A stretch of 46,160 bases of DNA from Myxococcales bacterium (GTDB taxonomy: Bacteria; Myxococcota_A; Polyangia; Haliangiales; Haliangiaceae): positions 1-46,160 of the forward strand of contig JAAEPE010000001.1 in assembly GCA_024222395.1 (NCBI GenBank), given 5' to 3'. Under the pieces are notes generated by a model that did not search any database, was not told where the DNA came from, and saw nothing but the letters and a program-made list of their open reading frames with translations. A program made the position numbers and the translations under genes. Positions 7,459 to 16,737 of the stretch are shown in pieces (the stretch's first letter is position 1; every line of letters starts with the position of its first letter).

Positions 7459-10149
7459 CTACTCGTCATCCTCTTCGCTGGTCGTGGCAACGACTTCATT
7501 CATGTCGACAGGCACTGTGTCTTCGCCCAGGCCGTCTTCGCTCAGGCCGTCTTCGCCCAGGCCGTATTCGATAGCTGCAGGAACGGCTTCCGGGGCACCA
7601 TCTTCGCCAAGCCCCACATCTTCGTCCTCGTCGGGCTCGGCGAGGCGTTCAATGGAAGCAACGATTTCGTCCTCGTCGAGGCGCATCACGCGCACACCCT
7701 GGGTGTTTCGACCCTGCATCGAGAGCTCTGATGCGCGCATGCGGATGAGCTTGCCCTTGTTGGAAATAAGGATGAGGTGGTCGTCTTCGCCTGCGAGTCT
7801 CACACCGGTGACGCCGCCGTTCCTGCTCGAGGTCTTGATGGCGATCATGCCTTTGCCGCCGCGTCCCTTGGCAGAGAATTCGCTCACGGGCGTGCGCTTA
7901 CCATAGCCGCGCTCGCAGACGGTGACCAGGCTCTCTTCTGAGTCGGCCGCGATGGCGACCATGCCGACAACCTCATCCCCCTCGCGAAGGCGGATGCCGC
8001 GAACGCCGCGTGCATCGCGTCCCATGACGCGAACTTGCTCTTCTTGGAAGCGTGCAGCCAAGCCGTTCTTGGTGCTGATGAGCATGTCCATGTTGCCATC
8101 GGTGAGCCTCACGTCGACGAGTCGGTCGCCGTCGGCAATGCCGACGGCTCGGATGCCCGAAGAGCGAATGTTGTCGAATGCCGTGGCATCGGTCTTCTTG
8201 ACCGTGCCGTTGAGTGTGGCCATAAAGACGAACTTACCGGCGAATTCGTTTCCGCGAATGGTCTGCATTCCGACGACTCGCTCGCCGTTCTGGAGGTCGA
8301 TGACGTTGATGAAGGGCTTGCCCTTGGCGGTGCGAGAGCCGGCTGGCAGCTCGTAGACCTTCTTGAGGTAGGCCCGTCCATAGGACGTGAAGAGCAAGAT
8401 GAAGTCGTGGGTATTGGCCGCAAAGAGATCGACGACGAAATCGTCATCACCGCCACTGGAGGCGCCTTTGATGCCCCGTCCACCGCGGCTCTGGGCCTGG
8501 TATTCGCTCAGAGGCGTGCGCTTGACGTAGCCCTGGTGGGTACGGGTAACGACCATCTCTTCTACATCGATAAGCTCTTCGTGAAGAATCTCTCCCTCGG
8601 CGTCGACGATTTGCGTGCGGCGCTCGTCTGCGTAGTTCTCGCGAATCTCGTGAAGCTCGTCGACGATGCAGGCCATGAGCTTGCTCTCGTCGGCAAGGAG
8701 GCCTTCGAGGTAGTCGGTGGCTTCCCAAAGCTCTTTGTATTCAGCCTCGAGCTTCTCGCGCTCGAGACCAGTGAGCTTGCCAAGGCGCATGTCGAGAATG
8801 GCCTGGGCTTGTCTAGAGCTGAGGAAGACGAAGCCTGCCTCGCGAGCCACAGCAACTTCTTCCTCCGGCCTGCCTGCGCGCTCGAGGAAACCGTCGAGGC
8901 CAGACATCTTCTCGAGGATGAGTCGAGCCTTTGCTTCGTCTGTATCTTTAGAGGAACGAATGATGGCAATCACCCGATCGATTTGCATCGTCGCTAGGCC
9001 CAAGCCCTCGACGATTTCGCGTCGCTCTCGTGCCTTGCGCAAGTCGAAAATCGTGCGGCGCGTTACCACCTCACGGCGGTGCTCGACGAAGACATCGAGG
9101 CACTCGCGAAGGTCTAGACGCTGCGGTCGGCCATGAACAATGGCCAGGGTGTTGATGCTGAAGTTGGATTGCAGCTGGGTCGACTTGTAGAGACTGTTGA
9201 GCACGACCTGGTCATTGGCGTCGCGCTTGAGCTCGAAGACGACTCGGATGCCATTGCGATCACTCTCATCGCGAATGTCGGAGATGCCGGTGAGCTTCTT
9301 GTCCCGCACCATGTGGGCGGTCTTCTCGATCCAATTGGCCTTGTTGACCATGTAGGGGACCTCGGTGACGATGATCGCCGTGCGGTCCTTCTTGAACTCT
9401 TCGAAGTGCACTTTGCCGCGCATCGTGACCGTTCCTCGGCCCGTCTGCTGCGCTAGGCGAATGCCATTGCGTCCCTGAATGAACCCGCCCGTGGGAAAGT
9501 CGGGGCCGAGCACGATCTTGTTGAGATCATCGAGTGTGAGGCTCGGATCCTCGATAATAGCGAGGGTGGCGTCGACGACTTCGCCGAGATTGTGCGGGGG
9601 AATGTTGGTCGCCATACCGACGGCGATTCCTGAGGAGCCGTTGATGAGGAGGTTAGGGACCCTGGTCGGCAAGACCGTTGGTTCAAACTCCTTGTCGTCG
9701 TAGTTTGGCTGGTGGTCGACGGTTTCTTTATCGAGGTCGGCCAACATCTCAGATGCAAGCTTGTGCATGCGGCACTCGGTGTAACGCATGGCGGCGGGTG
9801 GGTCGCCGTCGATGGAACCGAAGTTTCCTTGTCCATCGATGAGCATGTAGCGCATCGAGAAATCCTGAGCCATACGCACGAGAGCGTCGTAGACGGCCGA
9901 ATCGCCGTGTGGGTGGTACTTGCCGATAACGTCACCAACGATGCGCGCACACTTGAGGTACGGACGGTTCCAGTGATTGGAGAGCCCCTTCTGCGCAAAG
10001 AGAATGCGGCGGTGAACGGGCTTGAGTCCATCACGAGCGTCGGGCAGGGCGCGCGACACGATAACGCTCATGGCATAGGCCAAGAACGAGTGGCGCATCT
10101 CTTGTTCGATGGCGATTGGATGGACGTTCTTGTCGAGGATGTCGGTCAT
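7459..10149 (-). CDS. gyrA: DNA gyrase subunit A
   Basis: GyrA cuts and rejoins DNA during negative supercoiling. At 896 residues it has the complete N-terminal breakage-reunion domain with catalytic tyrosine Y123 (AAMRYTECR). The quinolone-determining region [13 protein letters not shown] has the sensitive-type S84 and D88. The C-terminal beta-pinwheel includes the GyrA box as QSRGGRG (553-559) instead of the textbook QRRGGKG, which still supports gyrase rather than topoisomerase IV. The tail is strongly acidic and contains repeated GLGEDG-type units from a 15-bp tandem repeat. A good promoter lies at 10233-10261. hemL follows without a gap. Confidence 0.97.
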   Translation of the reverse strand: MTDILDKNVHPIAIEQEMRHSFLAYAMSVIVSRALPDARDGLKPVHRRILFAQKGLSNHWNRPYLKCARIVGDVIGKYHPHGDSAVYDALVRMAQDFSMRYMLIDGQGNFGSIDGDPPAAMRYTECRMHKLASEMLADLDKETVDHQPNYDDKEFEPTVLPTRVPNLLINGSSGIAVGMATNIPPHNLGEVVDATLAIIEDPSLTLDDLNKIVLGPDFPTGGFIQGRNGIRLAQQTGRGTVTMRGKVHFEEFKKDRTAIIVTEVPYMVNKANWIEKTAHMVRDKKLTGISDIRDESDRNGIRVVFELKRDANDQVVLNSLYKSTQLQSNFSINTLAIVHGRPQRLDLRECLDVFVEHRREVVTRRTIFDLRKARERREIVEGLGLATMQIDRVIAIIRSSKDTDEAKARLILEKMSGLDGFLERAGRPEEEVAVAREAGFVFLSSRQAQAILDMRLGKLTGLEREKLEAEYKELWEATDYLEGLLADESKLMACIVDELHEIRENYADERRTQIVDAEGEILHEELIDVEEMVVTRTHQGYVKRTPLSEYQAQSRGGRGIKGASSGGDDDFVVDLFAANTHDFILLFTSYGRAYLKKVYELPAGSRTAKGKPFINVIDLQNGERVVGMQTIRGNEFAGKFVFMATLNGTVKKTDATAFDNIRSSGIRAVGIADGDRLVDVRLTDGNMDMLISTKNGLAARFQEEQVRVMGRDARGVRGIRLREGDEVVGMVAIAADSEESLVTVCERGYGKRTPVSEFSAKGRGGKGMIAIKTSSRNGGVTGVRLAGEDDHLILISNKGKLIRMRASELSMQGRNTQGVRVMRLDEDEIVASIERLAEPDEDEDVGLGEDGAPEAVPAAIEYGLGEDGLSEDGLGEDTVPVDMNEVVATTSEEDDE
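7519..7565 (-). repeat. 15-bp tandem repeat in the gyrA acidic tail
   Basis: About three copies of GCCGTCTTCGCCCAG (as read on +) at 7519-7530 (partial), 7531-7545 (one change), 7546-7560 and a partial one after. It encodes five-residue acidic units ([10 protein letters not shown]). Being a multiple of three, copy-number change would keep the frame. Confidence 0.85.
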
Positions 10150-10232
10150 GAATTAGCCTGGTACTGACGGTGACTTCTGGCGGCGGCAAAGTCGCCAGCT
10201 TCCGCTTTGATTGCGGAGGTTTAGAACGGGCT

Positions 10233-10261
10233 TCTATAGCCCACGGTTGTCCCATTCACAA
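10233..10261 (-). promoter_or_regulatory. Probable sigma-70-type promoter of gyrA-hemL
   Basis: On the - strand TTGTGA (10261-10256), a 17-base spacer and TATAGA (10238-10233). The expected transcript start is near 10226, giving a leader of about 77 bases that contains a small hairpin (CTCCGC/GCGGA) before the gyrA ATG. Confidence 0.62.
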
Positions 10262-10270
10262 TGCGTGATT

Positions 10271-10308
10271 CGCACTAAGAAACCTTTGATTTCAGTGGCT
10301 TAGTGGCG
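10271..10308 (-). terminator. Hairpin after the Atg22-like MFS gene
   Basis: CGC-ACTAAG (10271-10279) and CTTAGT-GGCG (10299-10308) form an imperfect 9-bp stem with one bulge, between the end of the MFS gene and the gyrA promoter. There is no U-tract, so it may be a transcript-end hairpin working with Rho, or nothing. Confidence 0.3.
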
Positions 10309-10343
10309 AGATCTGCGGTGATCAATCCGCTGTGAGGTGAAGG

Positions 10344-11654
10344 CTATTCAGCTGCGCTTTCGCGAGCTTGTCTCTGACCTTCAGCAACGTCCACTCGGCT
10401 CAGCAAGAGGGCACCAATTGCGAAGAAGGCACTGATTGCGAGAATGGCGGGGCTTGACGAACCCGTGAGCGAAATGACCACCGCGAAGAGAAGCGGTCCC
10501 AGAATCCCTGCAAATTTCTCGAAAACAGCAAAGAGTCCGAAGAACTCTGATGACTTGTGTTTCGGAATGAGCGTGGCAAAGAGCGAGCGACTGAGTGCTT
10601 GAACGCCACCCTGCACAAGGCCTACGAGTCCAGCTAGCAGGAAGAAATGAGTGGTCGTCGTCATGAAATAGCCAAGGACGCTCACACCACAATAGACAAC
10701 CAGGCAAATGTAGATGGACATCTTTGCGCTGAGCTTCGACGCAACTTGCCCAAAGGCGAAGGTTGCGGGGATGCCAACGAATTGCACTAGGACGATTGCT
10801 GTAATCATCGCTGAAGATTCGAGTTGCTTCTCCTCGCCGTAGATGACCGCAAAGCGGATGATTGTGCCGACGCCGTCGTTGTAGATAAGAAACGCTAGCA
10901 GGAATATGCTCGCCTGTTTGTACTTTCGCAGCTCAGCAAATGTCTCTTTGAGACCTGCAAAACTGCTGCGAATGAGCGCTACTGTTCCGCGAGAGGTGGT
11001 TCGAACGATTGCCGGCTCGGGGACCTTGCGAAAGAGCGGAAGCGCGAAGGCAACCCACCAAATCGCAACAAATGCGAAGCTCACGCGACTAGCGACTTCT
11101 GCGTCTGCAAGGCCCAGCATGCCTGGATGTTTGACGAGCTGAATGCACAAGAGCAGCACAATGCCGCCAGAGATGTAGCCGAGTGCGTATCCTGCCGTGG
11201 ATACGCGATCGACTTCGTCGTGCTCGGCAATGTGGGGAAGAAGCGAATCGTAGAAAACGAAACTGCCCATTGCGCCGATGTTTCCGAGACCAAAGAGCAC
11301 GCTGGCCAGAATCCAACGGTCGGGACCGAGGGTCAACATGCCCAGAGTCGCGCAAACTCCGAGCGCCATGAAGAAGGCCAGGAACTTCTTCTTCACGGGG
11401 GCAGTGTCGGCAATTGCGCCAAGGATAGGTGCAAGTACCGCGATGATCGCCAGAGCTATCGTCGTTGTGAAAGCCAGTCGCTCACCTGCGACGTGAGGGT
11501 CGAGTTTGATGTCGCTCTGATTGGCAACCGTGCGGTAGTAGATGGGGAAAATGGCAGTGACGATTACGGTGATGAAGGCTGAATTCGCCCAGTCGTAGAG
11601 AGCCCAAGCTCGCAGCTCTGGGCGACCGAGGCCTATCTTCTCGCTAAGTCCCAC
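10344..11654 (-). CDS. MFS transporter, Atg22/UMF1-like
   Basis: A 12-helix membrane protein of 436 residues. The N-terminal motif RPELRAWALYDWANSAF is the hallmark of the Atg22-like (UMF1) branch of the major facilitator superfamily, named for a yeast vacuolar amino-acid exporter; bacterial substrates are largely unknown. Further support comes from GAIADTAPVKKKFL in the loop after helix 2 and from VQALSRSLFATLIP. The open frame runs to 11921 but would overlap the divergent hydrolase and reads as low-quality sequence, so GTG 11654 just before the first helix is the best start. A strong inverted repeat lies 22 bases upstream. Confidence 0.86.
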   Translation of the reverse strand: MGLSEKIGLGRPELRAWALYDWANSAFITVIVTAIFPIYYRTVANQSDIKLDPHVAGERLAFTTTIALAIIAVLAPILGAIADTAPVKKKFLAFFMALGVCATLGMLTLGPDRWILASVLFGLGNIGAMGSFVFYDSLLPHIAEHDEVDRVSTAGYALGYISGGIVLLLCIQLVKHPGMLGLADAEVASRVSFAFVAIWWVAFALPLFRKVPEPAIVRTTSRGTVALIRSSFAGLKETFAELRKYKQASIFLLAFLIYNDGVGTIIRFAVIYGEEKQLESSAMITAIVLVQFVGIPATFAFGQVASKLSAKMSIYICLVVYCGVSVLGYFMTTTTHFFLLAGLVGLVQGGVQALSRSLFATLIPKHKSSEFFGLFAVFEKFAGILGPLLFAVVISLTGSSSPAILAISAFFAIGALLLSRVDVAEGQRQARESAAE

Positions 11655-11675
11655 GTCGGACAGGCTACCCGGTAT

Positions 11676-11712
11676 AGAGAACTGGGGCCAAACGAGTTGG
11701 CCCCAGTTCTCT
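11676..11712. repeat. Perfect 16-bp inverted repeat in a divergent intergenic region
   Basis: Arms AGAGAACTGGGGCCAA (11676-11691) and TTGGCCCCAGTTCTCT (11697-11712) are exact reverse complements around the 5-base loop ACGAG. It sits in the presumed leader of the MFS gene and upstream of the hydrolase. There is no adjacent U-tract on either strand, so a terminator is unlikely; an operator, an RNA hairpin or a dispersed repeat is more plausible. Its right arm and the following 7 bases recur at 16808-16830. Confidence 0.85.
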
Positions 11713-11800
11713 GGCGCGTTCAGCTCCCTTCGGAAGCTAGCCTGGTGGCTTTTCTGACGAAAGGCCACTGTGAGCCAGGTGCTAGGATGAGGTTGTGACG

Positions 11801-12529
11801 ATGAAAGTACATCAGAAAGGCTCAGGGCGGCCACTGCTACTGATTCATGGCAGCGCTGCGGATCACACGACGTGGACGGTGCAGTTTGCGGGGCTTCGCG
11901 AGGACTTCTGCATGCTCGCATACGATCGCAATCCAGCTCCTCGGTACACCGTGCAAGAGCACGCCGACGATGCCGCAGAAATCCTGCGCTCTGAGGTGCA
12001 TGGCACTGCCGCAGTGGTCGGATCGAGCTTCGGTGCCATCGTCGCTCTCGATCTTGGTAGGCGTTATCCTGAACTCGTTAGTCACCTCATTCTCTGCGAG
12101 CCTCCGCTAGCTCAGAGCGACTACCTATCGCCCGTTCCCGACGGCTTTGCCTGCCGCTTCGATGACATTTCCGCCAGGGACGGTGGCCCTGCCGCGTCTG
12201 AGTTCTTCTTGCGCTGTGTATTGGGCGACGACGCCTTTGAGCGCATGCCAAAGGCGTATCGCAAGCGCTCTATGGCTGCGCATGAGCAGATTCGCGCGGA
12301 CATGGGAGCCCTGGCCAGCTACCGCGTGCGCTACGATGCATTGGCATCCGAACTGCGCGCCAAGGTCTATTTGCTCGGAGGCGAGCGCTCCGCCAGTTTC
12401 TACGCTGACACCCTAGAAGCTCTACAATTCGCAATTCCCGGCTCAGAGCGCAAGACGCTTAGAGGCGCAGGCCACATGATGCAAGTCGACGCTCATCGCC
12501 AATTCGCCGAGGCTCTACGGGCCCTCTAG
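11801..12529 (+). CDS. Alpha/beta hydrolase
   Basis: A 242-residue alpha/beta-hydrolase fold protein without a signal peptide. The oxyanion-hole strand is LLLIHGSAADHTTW, the nucleophile elbow is VGSSFGA (serine in G-S-S-F-G), and the C-terminal catalytic histidine is in GAGHMMQ. Substrate cannot be assigned. An in-frame GTG at 11795 is also possible; ATG 11801 is preferred because AGGATGAGG lies 8 bases upstream. It is divergent from the MFS gene and convergent with the HD-GYP regulator. Confidence 0.9.
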   Translation: MKVHQKGSGRPLLLIHGSAADHTTWTVQFAGLREDFCMLAYDRNPAPRYTVQEHADDAAEILRSEVHGTAAVVGSSFGAIVALDLGRRYPELVSHLILCEPPLAQSDYLSPVPDGFACRFDDISARDGGPAASEFFLRCVLGDDAFERMPKAYRKRSMAAHEQIRADMGALASYRVRYDALASELRAKVYLLGGERSASFYADTLEALQFAIPGSERKTLRGAGHMMQVDAHRQFAEALRAL

Positions 12530-12587
12530 TAAAGTCGCTAGCTCTACAACTCCGACTCACCAAGGCACCGTGGCACGCCAGGCAACA

Positions 12588-12670
12588 GCGCCAGAGGCGC
12601 GAAACACTCGCTCCCAGCTCTGCAGGGAGCGTAGTAATCAAGTGTCAACTCGTTGGCGCTTGATTGCTAC
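12588..12670 (+). other. Tandem RNA hairpins between convergent genes
   Basis: Three hairpins in succession: GCGCC/GGCGC (12588-12600); CGCTCCC/GGGAGCG (12609-12631); and an 18-bp hairpin at 12631-12670 with loop CTCG. In the last, all three non-Watson-Crick pairs are G.U on the + strand and would be A.C mismatches on the other, so the + strand transcript is the one that folds. It begins about 60 bases after the hydrolase stop and overlaps the stop of the convergent HD-GYP gene. There is no U-tract. Confidence 0.6.
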
Positions 12671-14241
12671 GACGGAACTAGGTCGAAGTGCCCAGCTTCG
12701 CGAGCTGTCTTGCGAAACTCATTCATGACCGCAATGAACGTCTTGGCAAGCTCCGGGTCGAACTGACTGCCTGAGCAGCGCAATAGTTCCTTCACGGCGA
12801 CTGCATGGGGCAGGGCCTTGCGGTACGCCCGGTCACTCGTCATCGCATCGTAGGCATCGGCGATGGACACGATGCGACCTTGGATTGGGATGTCTTGGCC
12901 GCTGAGGTTGCGGGGATAGCCCGCTCCGTCGAACCACTCGTGGTGACACCACGCTGCGTCGATGAGGTTCTGCATGCAAGGGATAGGCGCCATGATGCGC
13001 TTGCCCTTATTGGGATGCTCGCGAAAAATCGTAATCTCGTCCGAAGTGAGTCGCCCCGGCTTATTGAGCATGTCATAGCGAATGCCAATCTTGCCGATGT
13101 CGTGCATGAGCCCAGCCTGTACGATTGTGCGCACTTCTGCCGGCCCCATCCCAAGCTTCTCTGCCAAGAGCCCGGCAAATCCTGAGACACGTTCTGAATG
13201 ACCGCGGGTGTAGCGGTCACTCTCTTCGAGTGCCTGGGCAAATCCCATGACCGTGTGTTGGTAGTTGTTCTCTAGATCATTATTGGCTTCGCGAAGCTCG
13301 TCGTTGCGTTCGAGAAGATCGTCGTAGAGCCGGGCATTGTCGATAGCCGATGCCGCACGTGAAGCCAATACCGAGAGCATCTTTCTCTCGCCCTCATTAA
13401 AACTCTTAGACTCGGAGAACGAGAAGACGTTGAGCATGCCGATGAGCCTGCCCGCAACTTGCAATGGCACCGCGGCGAAGGAATGCAGAGGGCGCTCGCT
13501 CGAGGTCGAAGTGAAAAAGCGCATTGCTGAATCGCCGTGAGCCAAGATGGGCTTGCCACGCTCAAAATGGCTCTGTAGCGTCGGTAGCTCCAAGTTGGGC
13601 ATGTGCGAGTCGAGAACTGGATCAACATCGTCCCCAATGCGCTTGATGCGCTCGACGTATTGCCCGGTTGCAGGCTCTTGGAGGTGCAGTGTGGCAACTT
13701 CGCCACCTGACTCATCTAGCGTGGCGCGAAGAATCACATCGAGAACCTGGTCTATGTCGAGGCTCGTGGCCATGGCCTCGGACACCCGGTAGAGCGTGAG
13801 TGCTTCCCGCAGGCGAATGTTCTCGGCCTTTAGCCGCTGGCGCTCAAGACCGCGCTGAATGATGCGAACCACCTCTTCAACCTTGAAAGGCTTGAGCACG
13901 TAGTCGTACGCGCCTTTCTTCATGGCCTCGATGGCGGTCTCGACAGTGCCGAAGCCGGTCATTATGACCGTTATGACGTCGATGTTCTCGGCGCTGATCT
14001 TCTCGAGTAGCTCGATGCCGCTAACGTTGGGCATCTTGAGGTCAGTGATGACGATGTCGTATTGGTGGATGCGGAGGTCTTCGATGGCTTCATCGCCATC
14101 TCCGACGTTGCCAACCTCGTAGCCTTCCAGCGCGAGAAACTCGCATAGAATGTCGCGAATCACCTGCTCGTCGTCTACGACGAGAATTCGAGGTTTCACG
14201 GGGGCTGCGGGGACCTCTGTTCCTAGAGCTCTGTTGGACAT
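12667..14241 (-). CDS. Response regulator with GAF and HD-GYP phosphodiesterase domains
   Basis: A 524-residue signalling protein. Residues ~17-135 are a CheY-type receiver: acidic pair D23/D24, phospho-acceptor D67 (VITDLKMP), T95 and K117. A short coiled linker follows, then a GAF-like domain (~150-315), then an HD-GYP domain (~330-515) with H380-D381 (HDIGKIG) and the GYP loop HHEWFDGAGYP, both intact. HD-GYP enzymes hydrolyse cyclic di-GMP to pGpG or GMP, so phosphorylation probably controls c-di-GMP turnover. No partner histidine kinase is adjacent, making this an orphan regulator. Confidence 0.95.
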   Translation of the reverse strand: MSNRALGTEVPAAPVKPRILVVDDEQVIRDILCEFLALEGYEVGNVGDGDEAIEDLRIHQYDIVITDLKMPNVSGIELLEKISAENIDVITVIMTGFGTVETAIEAMKKGAYDYVLKPFKVEEVVRIIQRGLERQRLKAENIRLREALTLYRVSEAMATSLDIDQVLDVILRATLDESGGEVATLHLQEPATGQYVERIKRIGDDVDPVLDSHMPNLELPTLQSHFERGKPILAHGDSAMRFFTSTSSERPLHSFAAVPLQVAGRLIGMLNVFSFSESKSFNEGERKMLSVLASRAASAIDNARLYDDLLERNDELREANNDLENNYQHTVMGFAQALEESDRYTRGHSERVSGFAGLLAEKLGMGPAEVRTIVQAGLMHDIGKIGIRYDMLNKPGRLTSDEITIFREHPNKGKRIMAPIPCMQNLIDAAWCHHEWFDGAGYPRNLSGQDIPIQGRIVSIADAYDAMTSDRAYRKALPHAVAVKELLRCSGSQFDPELAKTFIAVMNEFRKTAREAGHFDLVPS

Positions 14242-14270
14242 GTCGCGATTGTGGACTGAGAGCCGACTAA

Positions 14271-15062
14271 CTAGTCTTCTGATCCTGAGCCTTCGGTTGC
14301 GCCCTCGGCTGTAGTGCTGGAGTCGCTCGTTAGGCCCTTTGCTTGTTTGACTTCTTGGAGCCGGCCCTTCCAGACCTTTTCTGCGGCCATCGCCTTCTGC
14401 TTGGCTTGCTGGCTCAGCAGTTTGGCCTTTTGCGCACGCCGACTGCGGGCATCGACCTGTCCCTTGTAATTCTCGTATTTGATGCCCTTTGGGGCGATGT
14501 TCTTCGCCTGTCCGAGTTTGGCCTTCTCGTACTCGTAGCGTGCTTCTTTGTGGTACGTCTCTTCTTGGCGGTAGCGAACGAGCTTCTTTAGGTATTTTCT
14601 GTGCGCTCGGATGTAGCTGACCCGATCGTCTGAGGCGCGACGCCCAAGCTCCGCTACGCGCTGATCTTTCGCGGCTCGATTTGTGCGATTCATATCGCCG
14701 CTCTCATTCGCCGCGCGCTTCTCCTGTATCGCACTCTTCTCTGAGAGAAGGGCCTGCTTGCGCTCATTCTTTGCGACTTGGAGCTTTGTCTTGCTCTCCT
14801 TGAACTCGGACTCGGCTTTCATCTGCTCGGCGCGCGCCCTTTGATATTCGTTCTGCGCGCTGAGGACAGAGGATTTCTCGTCTAGCGAGAACTGGGCAAT
14901 GTGGACTTCGTCGTAGTGCCACTGAAGAGTGCTCGGGCGACTAGCTCCGCCTCCGCTGCAAGCGAGCAGAAGAGAGCCCGAGAGGAGAGAGCCCGAGAGG
15001 AGAGAGACTGAGAGAAGAGAGACTGAGAGAAGCTTGGATAGAGATCTATTCATGGGGTTCAT
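14271..15062 (-). CDS. Coiled-coil lipoprotein
   Basis: A 263-residue protein with a lipoprotein signal: basic N-terminus, a repetitive hydrophobic core of SLLSVSLLSG-type units, and lipobox LLACSGGG (cysteine at 35). From residue ~60 to ~245 it is highly charged, Lys/Glu/Ala/Gln-rich and almost certainly long alpha-helix/coiled coil, ending in a Ser/Thr/Glu/Gly tail. Such proteins often act as envelope spacers or scaffolds, but no specific function is recognised. An alternative start is ATG 15053 (MNRSLSK). It lies between the HD-GYP regulator and the DUF2254-like gene on the same strand, with 29- and 32-base gaps. Confidence 0.78.
   Translation of the reverse strand: MNPMNRSLSKLLSVSLLSVSLLSGSLLSGSLLLACSGGGASRPSTLQWHYDEVHIAQFSLDEKSSVLSAQNEYQRARAEQMKAESEFKESKTKLQVAKNERKQALLSEKSAIQEKRAANESGDMNRTNRAAKDQRVAELGRRASDDRVSYIRAHRKYLKKLVRYRQEETYHKEARYEYEKAKLGQAKNIAPKGIKYENYKGQVDARSRRAQKAKLLSQQAKQKAMAAEKVWKGRLQEVKQAKGLTSDSSTTAEGATEGSGSED
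14971..15030 (-). repeat. Four 15-bp tandem repeats in a signal peptide
   Basis: Two copies of AGAGAGCCCGAGAGG (14971-14985, 14986-15000) and two of AGAGAGACTGAGAGA (15001-15015, 15016-15030), contiguous. They encode the h-region of the lipoprotein signal (L-L-S-G/V-S units). Slippage would lengthen or shorten the signal core in frame. Confidence 0.93.
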
Positions 15063-15094
15063 GGGGATTGTCGCGGTGCGGTGTGTCCGGGGCT

Positions 15095-16705
15095 CTAGTT
15101 CTCGCTAGTGCTCTCGGGAGGAGCTTCTAAGCTTACCGTGCTCATGGCACCGGATACCTGCCGGAACCAGCCAAAAAACACCTTGAGCTTCTCTTTTCGC
15201 GCGGGATCCAGGTAGTCAAAGTTGCCGCCGCGGTCCGATACCTCCCAGAATTCTCTGGATTCAATGGAGAGCAATTCGTCCCGAATCGACCGCATCCGGT
15301 CGACGTTCTCGTTGCGCATGTCCTCCCAAACGAGCTTTGCGAGGCTCTCTGAGCCAGATTCCAAGTAGTATGTTGCGAGCTTGAGCTGCGCTTTGCGGAC
15401 GCCGCGTAGGCTTGCCTCCTGGATATCTCCCTCCGAGGTGGTGGGATCGACCTCCAGAAGGAGCTTGAGCAGGTCGGCCTCGGCCTCGCTACCAATATCG
15501 TGGGCAATCTCGCAAATCATGCCGACGTCGTACGCGACGGTCTCGGTGACGAAGCCCAGCTTCTTATTGTAGCTCAAATGTGCGTAGTACTTGAGATGTT
15601 CGGCAATCGCGAGCGCGGTACTTCCCTGGCCTTTGCGCAAGATCGCCTCGGCGAGCAGCCGGTACTGGTTGAGAATGGTGTAGGCCGTGCGTACGTCGTT
15701 ATTGTTTAGGGTCGCGCGCAGGTAGGTGTTGAAGAACTTGATGGCAAGAGCCAGGGCTTCCTCGTTGCCCGTGTTGAGGCACCTCTCGGCGATGAGACGA
15801 GTATTGATGGCGACAACGTAGTTGAGGTGGCGCATGGAAGCGAGCGCTTCGGTGTAGATGCTCTGATACTGACGCAGAATCTTGAACTCCACCCAGGTTC
15901 GGTTCTTCTCCAGGCTGATCACTGCGTCTTTGTCCATGGAGCCGAAGTCTGGATTGTGCCGTACGCTCCGACTGAGTTTGAACCACTCGCTATTGAGTCT
16001 TTTCTTTTCGGTGATGTAGGTTGTGCTCAGGTCTCGAAGGGCATCAACGCACGCGATCGCGATGATCTTGTCCTTCTGCAGAATAGAGTTGATGGCTACG
16101 TCGGAAAGCTGCTCGCTCATGGCCAGCACCAGTTGTTGCCGCTGCTCGGTATTTCCCTTTGGAAGCTCCCCACCATCGCCAACGGCAGCAGCTCGGGCCG
16201 TGGCCTCGATGCGCGAGACGATGGAGTGTGGCGAGAGTAAACGGAAGACGTATGCGAAGTAGGGTGCCATGAGCAAGAAGCCCAGCGTTGCCATTGAGAG
16301 CATGGCGATGAGTGAGATGCGGGGCACCCAATCGTCGTTGACTCCGAAAGCGATCCAAAATCCCATGACGCAGCCGACAACGTAGAGGCCCATGATGAGC
16401 ATGTTCGTGCGGTCGCGGAAGAACATCTCGGTGACTGCGGGGGTGTAGCGGGTTGCCGAGAGCTGAACCACAATCGAGACCACGGTGAGGATAATTCCGA
16501 GGACTGCAGCGATGATGCTGGAGAGCACACCGATGGAGTTGGATACGGCCTCCGGACTGAAGTTCAGATAGTGAGAGACCGGACTGCCATCACCGCTGCT
16601 GACGAAGTGGTCTAGAGTGTAGAGGCCGCCGGTGAGAACCACGGCCACACTGCCAAGGATTAGCATGGGCGTGACCCAAGCAGTCTGAATCGATGTCCTC
16701 GTCAC
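15095..16705 (-). CDS. DUF2254-like membrane protein
   Basis: A 536-residue protein of unknown function. Four transmembrane segments occupy the first ~155 residues (around WVTPMLILGSVAVVLTGGLY, SIIAAVLGIILTVVSIVV, MLIMGLYVVGCVMGFWI and SLIAMLSMATLGFLLMAPYF). The conserved stretch VQLSATRYTPAVTEMFFRDR between helices 2 and 3 resembles the DUF2254 family of predicted membrane proteins. The C-terminal ~370 residues are soluble and mainly helical, with a TPR-like look. The start is GTG; a TATAGT box 14 bases upstream suggests a very short leader. Family assignment is from pattern memory and needs a profile search. Confidence 0.75.
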   Translation of the reverse strand: MTRTSIQTAWVTPMLILGSVAVVLTGGLYTLDHFVSSGDGSPVSHYLNFSPEAVSNSIGVLSSIIAAVLGIILTVVSIVVQLSATRYTPAVTEMFFRDRTNMLIMGLYVVGCVMGFWIAFGVNDDWVPRISLIAMLSMATLGFLLMAPYFAYVFRLLSPHSIVSRIEATARAAAVGDGGELPKGNTEQRQQLVLAMSEQLSDVAINSILQKDKIIAIACVDALRDLSTTYITEKKRLNSEWFKLSRSVRHNPDFGSMDKDAVISLEKNRTWVEFKILRQYQSIYTEALASMRHLNYVVAINTRLIAERCLNTGNEEALALAIKFFNTYLRATLNNNDVRTAYTILNQYRLLAEAILRKGQGSTALAIAEHLKYYAHLSYNKKLGFVTETVAYDVGMICEIAHDIGSEAEADLLKLLLEVDPTTSEGDIQEASLRGVRKAQLKLATYYLESGSESLAKLVWEDMRNENVDRMRSIRDELLSIESREFWEVSDRGGNFDYLDPARKEKLKVFFGWFRQVSGAMSTVSLEAPPESTSEN

Positions 16706-16737
16706 GAGTCAGCAACGTTACTATAGTTCCCCCACCC

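Noticed and set aside
8035..8997. 320-residue open frame antisense to gyrA
   Set aside because: It is the mirror of GyrA codons in a high-GC gene, has no recognisable domain or ribosome-binding site, and gyrA is certain.
11655..11921. Longer start for the Atg22-like MFS protein
   Set aside because: It would overlap the divergent hydrolase and read through the 16-bp inverted repeat; the sequence lacks membrane-protein character.
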